Source: Bradyrhizobium monzae (lineage in GTDB: Bacteria; Pseudomonadota; Alphaproteobacteria; Rhizobiales; Xanthobacteraceae). Taken from it: a stretch of 64,000 nucleotides of DNA. Made by a program: the position numbers and the translations under genes. Within the stretch, counting starts at the first letter, position 1. Each line of letters opens with the position of its first letter. Of the stretch, positions 26,469 to 34,157 are shown piece after piece. Under the pieces are notes generated by a model, which searched no databases, had not been told where the DNA came from, and saw only the letters and a program-made list of their open reading frames with translations. The stretch lies in contig NZ_JAIRDQ010000001.1 in NCBI RefSeq assembly GCF_021458635.1, positions 868,001 through 932,000 of the forward strand, written 5' to 3'.

Positions 26469-26566
26469 TTTTCTCTCGCAGGTTAATTCAAATGCGGCCC
26501 GCGAGTTCCGCGTCTGACTTAAGCAAGTTCCGAGCCAATGACTGGGAACTCCACCATTCGCTTCGT

Positions 26567-27106
26567 TCACTTTACGTCGGGGCGCGCGTCGCCGACGAAT
26601 CTGTCGCGGTTGGGCATTTTGATAGCCGCAAGCGATTTCGCATCGAGCGTCGCATCCGCTCCCACAAGCCCATTCAGATTCAACACATAAGCGGACACCG
26701 CGTAGACATCCCCGTCACTCAACGACTGAGGCGCGTTCTGCGGCATGGCACGGCGGATATAGTCGAACAACGTTGGCGCATAAGGCCAATAGCTTCCGAC
26801 GGTGCGGATCGGCTTGGCGGTCCCGATCGTACCCTGCCCACCAGCGAGGCGATCGCCCAAACCGCCCTCGCCGCTGTCGCCATGACATGACGCACATTGC
26901 TCGGCGAACACCTCGCGTCCATGACTGACCGAACCGCTTCCCTTCGGTAGATTGCTGCCATCGCGCCCGACATCGATATTCCAGCCTGCGATCTCCGCCG
27001 CCGTCGCGGGACGCCCGATGTCATAGGGACTTTGCGCCTGCGCGCCGTTCGCTGAAGCGCAGAGCAAGACGACGAAGGTAATGCCGCAGATCTCACGCCA
27101 GCGCAT
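26567..27106 (-). CDS. soxD: c-type cytochrome, SoxD-like electron acceptor
   Basis: A 179-residue secreted cytochrome c. The signal peptide ends near ANGAQA, the heme site is CASCH at residues 71-75, and possible methionine ligands lie in RRAMPQNA. It overlaps the end of the SoxC-like gene by 14 bp, so the two form one unit. It would accept electrons from the molybdenum subunit in the periplasm. At this length it carries one heme, shorter than diheme SoxD of Paracoccus, so it may equally be called a sulfite dehydrogenase cytochrome. Confidence 0.8.
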   Translation of the reverse strand: MRWREICGITFVVLLCASANGAQAQSPYDIGRPATAAEIAGWNIDVGRDGSNLPKGSGSVSHGREVFAEQCASCHGDSGEGGLGDRLAGGQGTIGTAKPIRTVGSYWPYAPTLFDYIRRAMPQNAPQSLSDGDVYAVSAYVLNLNGLVGADATLDAKSLAAIKMPNRDRFVGDARPDVK

Positions 27107-28364
27107 TGGTCACCTCCCCGTCGTTGGCGATACGCCAGGGCCAGATCGCGTTGTTGTGGTAAAAATAATTCTCGCCGCGTACCGCGAGCAGGTCGGCGAG
27201 CGCCGGCTGCACATAGCCGGTTTCGTCGATCGCGCGGCTCTGGATCACCGCGGGCTTGCCGTCCCACTGCCAGGGCAGGCGAAAGCGCGTGAGGGCACGC
27301 GTCAGCACCGGCTCCTGCAATTGCGCATTCTGCCAGCTCTTACCATCATCGACGGACACCTCGACTCGCTTGATCTTGCCGTGGCCACTCCACGCGATGC
27401 CAGTGATTTCGTGGAAACCAGGCGCGTTGAGACGCTGGCCACCCGAGGGACGGGTGATGATCGACTTCGCTTCCATGTAGAAGGAGAACTCTCGTGCCGT
27501 GCCGTCCGGCAGCAGGTCGGTGTATTTCGAGGTCTCCTCGCGCGAGTAAGCGGGCTCGGCCGTCACGTGCAAACGCCGCAGCCACTTCACGTTCATATTG
27601 CCTTCGAAACCCGGCAGAAGCAGCCGCAACGGATAACCCTGCTGCGGACGAAGCCGCTCGCCGTTCTGGCTATAGACGAGCATGGCGTCCTCGAGGCATT
27701 TCTCGATGGGGATGCTTCGGGTCAGGGCGGCAGCGTCGGCGCCTTCAGCGATGATCCATTTGGCATCCGGCTTCAGCCCGGCCTCCTGAAGCACCAGCTT
27801 CAGGCTGACGCCCGTCCATTCGGCGCAGCTCAGCAGGCCGACGAGGTCCGACGCCGTCTTGCCATAGGGCTTGGTGTAACCGGGATTGCCGGAGCATTCG
27901 AGAAAGTGGATGCGCGACTCCGAAGGGAAGCGCCGCAGATCGTCCACGGTGAAGATCAGAGGCCGTTCGACGAGGCCGTGAAGCATCAGCCGGTGCTGTG
28001 CCGGAGCGATCGTCGGAACGCCGCCGTGATGGCGCTCGTAGAACAAGCCATTCGGCGTGATGATGCCGTCGAGCTCCTGCAACGGCGTCCGTCCGGACGC
28101 GGAGATGTACTGTTTGAGGTTCTTCGAGGTGTTCTTGACGACGCCCTTCTCGAACGGCGACGGCGCGCCATAGGGCTGGCTTCCGGTCGGATCGCCCGGC
28201 GCCTTCATCCAATCGGGAACGTTAGGCGGGAGGTTTTCCGTATCAGCGGCGGCCGATGCACCAGCGCCGAGAACGACGCCCCCGGCCACCGCAGTGCCGC
28301 TTTGCAGGAAGCGACGGCGCGTTGTTCGGGTGGATTTGTCTTCGGTGTCGATCGTGCTGCTCAT
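27093..28364 (-). CDS. soxC: Molybdenum sulfite/sulfane dehydrogenase subunit, SoxC-like
   Basis: A 423-residue protein of the sulfite-oxidase family. The Tat signal is TRRRFLQSGTAVAGG. The molybdopterin-binding part has the Mo-ligating cysteine in HFLECSGNPG (Cys157), and RRLHVTAEPAYSREETSKY lies further on. A C-terminal dimerisation domain follows (VEVSVDDGKSW). It matches SoxC, the sulfane dehydrogenase of the Sox system, and acts in the periplasm with the overlapping cytochrome. GAGGG before the ATG at 28364 sets the start. No soxXYZAB genes are nearby. Confidence 0.88.
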   Translation of the reverse strand: MSSTIDTEDKSTRTTRRRFLQSGTAVAGGVVLGAGASAAADTENLPPNVPDWMKAPGDPTGSQPYGAPSPFEKGVVKNTSKNLKQYISASGRTPLQELDGIITPNGLFYERHHGGVPTIAPAQHRLMLHGLVERPLIFTVDDLRRFPSESRIHFLECSGNPGYTKPYGKTASDLVGLLSCAEWTGVSLKLVLQEAGLKPDAKWIIAEGADAAALTRSIPIEKCLEDAMLVYSQNGERLRPQQGYPLRLLLPGFEGNMNVKWLRRLHVTAEPAYSREETSKYTDLLPDGTAREFSFYMEAKSIITRPSGGQRLNAPGFHEITGIAWSGHGKIKRVEVSVDDGKSWQNAQLQEPVLTRALTRFRLPWQWDGKPAVIQSRAIDETGYVQPALADLLAVRGENYFYHNNAIWPWRIANDGEVTNALA

Positions 28365-28524
28365 TGCGGACCCTCGGCTCAAGCTCGGCCCGCATGAAAC
28401 CTTCCGCGAAGGACATTTGCAATTCGTGTGCATTTCAAAAGCAGGCGATTTCGATCAGAACTGACCTAAATCCGCTATCAGCGACAGCAGTTCCATTCTT
28501 CGCGATGCACAAAAGGCTCGCTTG

Positions 28525-29502
28525 TCACTCACCCGGCGCGATCGCATTGCTGGGTGTCGGCCGATCCGTGATCTGCTGGCCGAACAGGCTGCCGATCAGT
28601 TCGACCGCGGTGCGTGCAGTGCGGCCGCGCTCGTCCAGGAACGGGTTGAGCTCGACGATGTCGACCGATCCCACCACACCGGAATCGTGCAGCAATTCCA
28701 TGATCAGATGCGCCTCGCGATAGGTCGCCCCTCCCGGCACCGTGGTGCCGACACCCGGCGCAACGCAGGGATCGAGAAAATCGACATCGAAGCTGACATG
28801 CAGCACGCCGTTGCTCGCCTTGACGCGTTCGATGACGCGCCGGATCAGCACCGCGACTCCGAACTCGTCGATCTGGCGCATGTCGACAACCCTGATCCGG
28901 CGTGCACGCATCAGCTCCTTTTCGAGCTTGTCGATTGAACGCGCACCGAACAGGTCGAGCCTATCCGGATCAATCGAGGCGCGCGGATCATCGCCCAGGA
29001 GGCCATCGAGGCCGGCCTCGCCGCATAGGAACGCCGCCGACATGCCATGCATATTGGCTGTGATCGTCGTCTCCGGCGTATTGTAATCGGCATGGGCGTC
29101 GAGCCAGAGCACGAACAGCGCGCGTCCGCGCTCCTGCCAATGTCGGGCCATCGCATTGACCGAACCCATCGAGAGCGTGTGATCGCCCCCGAGGAAGATC
29201 GGCAGGGCACCGGTTTGCGCGATCTCATAGCCGCGGCCACTGAGCATGCGCGTCCAGCGTTGGATTTCGCGGTAGTGGTTGGCCTTCTCCGGCGGCCTGT
29301 CGACGAGATCCCTGACCTCGGCCACCGAGAGATCGCCGTAGTCGACGACTTCGAAATCCAGGCTTTCAAGCAGTGTTGCAAGACCGGCGGTCCGCAGCGC
29401 CGCCGGGCCCATCAAGGTGCCACGCTGTGAAGCACCCATATCGATGGGCGCGCCCAGCAACGCGATGCGCCGGGCTCGATCCGTGATGGCTTGATCGGTC
29501 AC
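28525..29502 (-). CDS. rocF: Arginase
   Basis: A 325-residue ureohydrolase. The manganese-binding motifs are all present: GGDHT (His108), DAHAD (Asp135, His137, Asp139) and SFDVDFLDP, followed by GGATYREAHLIME. It hydrolyses arginine to ornithine and urea. It stands alone, with its start facing a 242-bp region that carries a palindrome and direct repeats. The hydrolysed nitrogen would feed urease or ornithine catabolism elsewhere. Confidence 0.92.
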   Translation of the reverse strand: MTDQAITDRARRIALLGAPIDMGASQRGTLMGPAALRTAGLATLLESLDFEVVDYGDLSVAEVRDLVDRPPEKANHYREIQRWTRMLSGRGYEIAQTGALPIFLGGDHTLSMGSVNAMARHWQERGRALFVLWLDAHADYNTPETTITANMHGMSAAFLCGEAGLDGLLGDDPRASIDPDRLDLFGARSIDKLEKELMRARRIRVVDMRQIDEFGVAVLIRRVIERVKASNGVLHVSFDVDFLDPCVAPGVGTTVPGGATYREAHLIMELLHDSGVVGSVDIVELNPFLDERGRTARTAVELIGSLFGQQITDRPTPSNAIAPGE

Positions 29503-29640
29503 GGCAATCTCCTGAGATCAGCAAGGCTGCACCAGCGTAACAGAGATTCGCATCCATCGTTTCACGGGAATCCGGAACTAAATCCCGCGCGCCGCATTTT
29601 CCTGCAAGGCCGGTACCCGCCGTTTACAAACGGCGCCTGT

Positions 29641-29705
29641 CGCGGATAGCCAAAGGTCTTCGGACCCGCTGTTCAAAACGAGCGCTCGCGCGGATAGCCA
29701 AAGGT
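29641..29705. repeat. Pair of 17-bp direct repeats beside a palindrome
   Basis: CGCGGATAGCCAAAGGT occurs identically at 29641-29657 and 29689-29705, 48 bp apart, between the divergent arginase and the small rightward gene. Just upstream, at about 29620-29637, is the palindrome CGCCGTTTACAAACGGCG. The set could be a regulatory site or a small duplication. Confidence 0.5.
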
Positions 29706-29744
29706 ACCGGTCTCGGTTTCTTCATCTGGTTGGAGGCAACGAGG

Positions 29745-30005
29745 TTGAGCACGGACATACCGCAGCCAGATCCGCACCCTGGCATGGCAGAACGCGCCAT
29801 CGATGCAGCGACCGATGTGTCCCACACCATTGGCGAGGTTGCCGGTGGCTTGCGTTCCGCCGTCGATCGCCTGACCTACGCGATTGATGAAGCGCGAAAG
29901 CCCGGACGGCCGCTCTCGACACTGGCGGCGATCACGCGCGAAGCGCCCTTGGCCAGCCTGTTTGTCGCTTTCCTCTTTGGCGTAGCGGTTGCGCGCCGGC
30001 GCTAG
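29745..30005 (+). CDS. Small membrane-anchored protein (ElaB/YqjD-like layout)
   Basis: About 86 residues. A helical N-terminal part (AERAIDAATDVSHTIGEVAG) is followed by one C-terminal membrane helix (LASLFVAFLFGVAVARRR) ending in arginines. This layout is seen in ElaB/YqjD-type ribosome-associated inner-membrane proteins, but no diagnostic motif is present. TTG at 29745 with TGGAGG 8 bp upstream was chosen; an in-frame TTG at 29730 would overlap that site. Confidence 0.55.
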   Translation: MSTDIPQPDPHPGMAERAIDAATDVSHTIGEVAGGLRSAVDRLTYAIDEARKPGRPLSTLAAITREAPLASLFVAFLFGVAVARRR

Positions 30006-30022
30006 AACCAGAGCAGGCGCGC

Positions 30023-32767
30023 TTAGGCAGCGCTGACAGTTTCCAGCTCGCCCGTGAGAAATTGCCTCTCGAACGCGTCGGCAGGCATCGGACGGCCGAA
30101 GAAGTAGCCCTGCCCCTCCTCGCAGCCCATGCTGACCAGGAAGTCGGCGGTCGCGCGATTCTCGATGCCTTCGGCGACAACTGTGAGACCGAGCTGCTTG
30201 CTGAGGCCGATGGTCGAGCCCACGATCGCGGCGTCGTCGGAATCTGCGAGAAGATCGAGCACGAACGAACGGTCGATCTTGAGCCCGTCGAGCGGAAACT
30301 TCTTCAGGTAGCTCAGGCTTGCATAGCCCATTCCGAAATCGTCGAACAAGATGCGGACGCCGAGTTGCTGGATTCGCTTGAATATGTCGAGCACCCGGCC
30401 CTCGTCGTGCAACAGGATGTTCTCGGTGACTTCGATCTCGAGCAGCGATGGGGTCAGCCCTGTCGTTTTCAGCAAGTCCGAAACCGAATGCGCGAGATCG
30501 CCGGAGTCGAGCTGCGACGGCGAGAGGTTGATTGCGACGCGGACAGCGTTGCCCGACAATTCCCACGCACGCGCCTGGCGGCCGGCGGTCTCCATCACCC
30601 AGTTCGCGATCCGCTCGGACAGCGCCGAGGTGTTGACCACCGGCATGAACTCTCCGGGCGACACGTAGCCGCGCACCGGATGCCGCCAGCGGATCAGCGC
30701 TTCGGCCCCGACCAGGCCGCCATCGATCAGGCGGACCTGCGGCTGATAAAACAGCTCGAACTCGCCGCGATCTGCGGCAAGCGCCAGTTCACTCTCAAGC
30801 GTCAGCCGATTCTCCAGCTCCTGCCTGATCGCATTCTCGAAGATCACGTGGCCGCCACGCCGGGTCGCCTTGGCGCGGCTCAGCGACAGATGGCCGTTGC
30901 TCAGGAGATCATCCGCGCCTTGTCCGCCCTCCGGATAGACGGCGACGCCGATGCTGATCCTGACGCGGTGCTGGCGCGTGGCTGTCACAAGCGGCGCCTC
31001 GAATGCGCGCGCAATCCGATCCGCGAACACGGCGATCGGCTCGTCGCTCCCGGCGCAATCCAGCGCAATCGCAAACTCATCGCCGCTGAGCCGGGCGACC
31101 ACCGCCTTGCCATCGACCTCGGTTCGCAGACGTTCGGCGACCGCCCGCAGCACGAGGTCGCCGGCCGAATGTCCAAGCATGTTATTGATCTGCTGAAAGC
31201 CGTCGAGCCCCAGCACGAGCAGTGCGATCTCGGAGGACCGCCGCTGCGCCACGGTGATCAGGCTGGCAAGCCTCGCGTGGAGCGTATTGCGGTTGGCAAG
31301 GCCCGTCAGCGCATCATACTCGGCGAGATATCTGACGCGTTCGGCCTCGCGCTTGCGGACGGAGATGTCGCGGAGGATCGCGCCGTATTGGAAGCCCTCC
31401 GTCCCCTGCCAGCCGGAGAAGCTCGCCTCGACTGGAAAGGTTTCGCCATTCTTGCGCCGGCCCTCGAACTCGACGACCACGGCACCGCCCGGGACCAGCA
31501 GCGCCTGGCGCGCAGCGTCACGCATGGCGAAGGTTTTCGCGCCGCCTTCTGTCGGTACCGCGCAAAGCGCTTCGAACGGGCGACCGATCATCTCGGTCGG
31601 CATATAGCCAAAGATCGCGCTCGCGCCTGGATTCCAGACTGTGATCCGGTGGTCTTCGTCGGTGCAGACCAGACCATCGCCGAGCGACATCGCGATGCGG
31701 TGAAAGCGGCTTTCGGCGATGCGACCCAGCAGGCCGCGAAAATCGATCTCGTCCAGCGCGATCGCCGTCAGATAGGCGACGATCGCGATGTGAAACAGCG
31801 ATGTGTCGATGACGAGCGGCCAACGTTCCTGCACAAGGACCGCGGTCAGTTCGATCCCTGCTCCGGCCGCAATCAGAATAGCGACGCGGACACCCGGCGA
31901 AAGGCGGCGCCATGAATACACCATCACCAGGCAGATCACGGCGAGACCAGCGGCCATGCCGACACTGGACGTCCAGCGCAGCATGCGGTTCTGAAGAACC
32001 GATTCTGCCGCCAAGGCCTGGAGGACGGGCCCCGGGACGATACGGCCATTTGGGACGCTGAACCGGTCGCCCAGTTCGAGTGCTGTGGCACCAACGATGA
32101 TCTTCTTGCCCCTCAATTTGTCGAGCGCCGCGGACTCGCCCCTCAGCACGTCAACATAGGAAACGCTGGGAATAGTTGCCGCCCGAATGCTGAAGTCGAT
32201 CAGGAAGGGCGACCGCCGATTGGCGTCCTGTCCGGCCATCACGATCGCCATCGAGGGGATCTGGGCATCGCCAAGCTTCTCGCTGACCGGATAGCGGCGA
32301 ACGAGCCCGTCGGATTCGACCGCGACATTGACGACGGCCGGCCACGACTGGTTGCTAAAGGGCTTCAGGGGACGATTGATGTGAGCCGCGCCGCCATTTG
32401 GCATGGGCTGCTTGAAGGACGGCAGGATCGTCGAGCCCCCGACCTCGCGAAGCGCCGTGACGAAGGCCTCGTCGGAGGCCGGATCAGACGGGGTGCTGAA
32501 ATCGATGTCGAAGGCCACGTCCTGCGCGCCGGCAGCCTCGAGCCTATGCAGGAGGTCGGCATGCAGGCTGCGTGGCCAGGGCCACACGCCGATCTGGTCG
32601 ATCGAGGGCGCGTCGATCGCCACCACGACGACGTTACCGCTGGCGGAACGCGACTCCCAGGCGAACCGGAGATCGGTGAGCGCGTTGCGAAGCGAGCCGT
32701 GCCATCCCGTGGATAGCACGACTGCCAAAGCGATCACGACAAGGATATGTGGCCGATAGCGTTTCAA
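30023..32767 (-). CDS. CHASE2-PAS-GGDEF-EAL membrane protein, probable c-di-GMP phosphodiesterase
   Basis: A 914-residue sensor. After one N-terminal helix, a periplasmic CHASE2 domain (about 30-265) is followed by three membrane helices (about 268-336), PAS (about 355-470), GGDEF (about 485-645) and EAL (about 660-890). The EAL domain is intact: EAL at 689-691, NLSPSQ, EVTEN, DDFG at 809-812, LKIDRS and VAEGIE. The GGDEF domain is degenerate: SGDEF at the signature, and glycine (VLGLDGF) where the first metal-binding aspartate is expected. The enzyme is therefore probably a c-di-GMP phosphodiesterase. The start is TTG after GGGGGGAG; ATG-like 32845 is longer. It lies 59 bp after the FecR gene. 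Confidence 0.85.
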   Translation of the reverse strand: MKRYRPHILVVIALAVVLSTGWHGSLRNALTDLRFAWESRSASGNVVVVAIDAPSIDQIGVWPWPRSLHADLLHRLEAAGAQDVAFDIDFSTPSDPASDEAFVTALREVGGSTILPSFKQPMPNGGAAHINRPLKPFSNQSWPAVVNVAVESDGLVRRYPVSEKLGDAQIPSMAIVMAGQDANRRSPFLIDFSIRAATIPSVSYVDVLRGESAALDKLRGKKIIVGATALELGDRFSVPNGRIVPGPVLQALAAESVLQNRMLRWTSSVGMAAGLAVICLVMVYSWRRLSPGVRVAILIAAGAGIELTAVLVQERWPLVIDTSLFHIAIVAYLTAIALDEIDFRGLLGRIAESRFHRIAMSLGDGLVCTDEDHRITVWNPGASAIFGYMPTEMIGRPFEALCAVPTEGGAKTFAMRDAARQALLVPGGAVVVEFEGRRKNGETFPVEASFSGWQGTEGFQYGAILRDISVRKREAERVRYLAEYDALTGLANRNTLHARLASLITVAQRRSSEIALLVLGLDGFQQINNMLGHSAGDLVLRAVAERLRTEVDGKAVVARLSGDEFAIALDCAGSDEPIAVFADRIARAFEAPLVTATRQHRVRISIGVAVYPEGGQGADDLLSNGHLSLSRAKATRRGGHVIFENAIRQELENRLTLESELALAADRGEFELFYQPQVRLIDGGLVGAEALIRWRHPVRGYVSPGEFMPVVNTSALSERIANWVMETAGRQARAWELSGNAVRVAINLSPSQLDSGDLAHSVSDLLKTTGLTPSLLEIEVTENILLHDEGRVLDIFKRIQQLGVRILFDDFGMGYASLSYLKKFPLDGLKIDRSFVLDLLADSDDAAIVGSTIGLSKQLGLTVVAEGIENRATADFLVSMGCEEGQGYFFGRPMPADAFERQFLTGELETVSAA

Positions 32768-32826
32768 CTCGCTCCCCCCGCACTGACGACGCTCGCCGCC
32801 AAGTGCCCCCTTATGACGGCATGGTC

Positions 32827-34029
32827 CTAATGGTGCTTGTACCAACCGTAGTGGTTGCCATTATTGCCGTGGTTACCGTTGCCGCTATTACCATTGCCGC
32901 TGTTGCCGCTTCCGGTCGCGCCTGTCCCGCTGCTTCCGCTTCCGGAGCTGACACTGAGCGCATCACTGGTGGACCCGGCGGTGGTCGCAACGGTCGTCGT
33001 CGCACTCGATGAGGTCGATGTGGCACTGGAAGCAGATGCGCTGCTGCTCACGGTAACCGCCGTGGCGGTGGAGCTATTGGCGGCCGTGGTCGTCGTGCTC
33101 GACCTGCTATCGCTCCAGACCGTGTCGGTGCTGGTGCCGGTATTAGCTGCGTTGCGGCCCCGTCCCGGCGCGACTGCACCGTGAGCGAGACCGTTCGTGA
33201 CCTTGTGGAAGTTCAGCTTGACCTCGCCGAGCGAACTCGAGATCCGCACGACGCCGGACTTGGGCGCGTGAATATCGCTCGCTTGATGCGATTGCGTCGG
33301 CGCACCGGCCGTCCTGGTGCCCTTGTCGATCGTACCAAGCGCATGGATCGCGTGACCGTTCGCCGTATTGCGCAGCACCGACAGGCCCGACTTCGGCACC
33401 GGCACACGCTCGATCGTCGACGCGCGCGGCTTGCCTTGCTCGATCGGATTGAACGTACCGGCACCGCTCAGGCTGAGACCGGGCTTGCCGTGCTCAAAGA
33501 CGGTGGCCACTTGTCCCGGCATGACTTGGGCGATCTGGCCGGTCCTGAAATCGGAGACTTCAAGCTGGCCGCGGAGCACGCCAACCTTGGTGCTGCCTGC
33601 GCCCACCGTGACGCTGAAATGCGTGCCCTTGACCACAGCAGCGAGATACGGCGTCTCGACCTCGAAATGCTTGACGTTGCGCTTCTCGACCTCGAGCAGG
33701 ATCGAACCGGCCTGCTGGACGATGGTGGTCGAAAGTCCCTCCTTCTTCTCGGCCGGCACACCAACCACCGAGTTGGGAGAGATCAACATCGTCTCTTCGC
33801 CACGAACGAGCAGCACGCGCCCGTTCCGCCCGGTGCGGATAGTATCGCCCGGCTTCAAAGTCTCTTGCTGATTCAACGAGACCTGCTGGGCGCCGCTGGT
33901 CGCGAGCCAGACCTCGCCCGATGACTTGCTGACCGACCAGATGCCGTCATCCGCGGCGGATGCGGCGGACGCCGTTCCCAGTACCAGCGCGACCATCAAG
34001 GCGCGCCGAAATTCAATTCTGCCTGGCAT
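32827..34029 (-). CDS. Secreted FecR-domain protein with Ser/Thr/Gly low-complexity tail
   Basis: A 400-residue exported protein. The signal peptide (RRALMVALVLGTASA) is followed by a FecR domain from about residue 40 to 165 (GDTIRTGRNGRVLLVRGEET; VKGTHFSVTVG). A linker follows, then about 110 residues almost only of Ser, Thr, Ala and Gly ending in SGNGNSGNGNHGNNG. It has no transmembrane part, so it is not a classical FecR anti-sigma regulator. It reads with the downstream CHASE2 sensor and away from the TpsB gene. It may be a periplasmic or surface ligand-sensing partner. Confidence 0.75.
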   Translation of the reverse strand: MPGRIEFRRALMVALVLGTASAASAADDGIWSVSKSSGEVWLATSGAQQVSLNQQETLKPGDTIRTGRNGRVLLVRGEETMLISPNSVVGVPAEKKEGLSTTIVQQAGSILLEVEKRNVKHFEVETPYLAAVVKGTHFSVTVGAGSTKVGVLRGQLEVSDFRTGQIAQVMPGQVATVFEHGKPGLSLSGAGTFNPIEQGKPRASTIERVPVPKSGLSVLRNTANGHAIHALGTIDKGTRTAGAPTQSHQASDIHAPKSGVVRISSSLGEVKLNFHKVTNGLAHGAVAPGRGRNAANTGTSTDTVWSDSRSSTTTTAANSSTATAVTVSSSASASSATSTSSSATTTVATTAGSTSDALSVSSGSGSSGTGATGSGNSGNGNSGNGNHGNNGNHYGWYKHH

Positions 34030-34157
34030 GACAATCCTCAGTCCGTTCAGCCGGAGCCTGAGGTGTATCCGAAACCACTCAACATCCCATTAGTCGGAAC
34101 GGGCAAACCTAACGGCCCCATTAACCTTTCATTGACCATAAAAAACTAAGAAAAATC

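Noticed and set aside
27081-28397. 438-codon rightward reading frame
   Set aside because: Antisense mirror of the SoxC-like gene, which has clear motifs and a Tat signal.
29521-29534. TGGTGC...TTGC sigma-54-like element upstream of arginase
   Set aside because: GG and GC are 9 bp apart instead of 10 and the -24 box deviates, so it should not function with RpoN.
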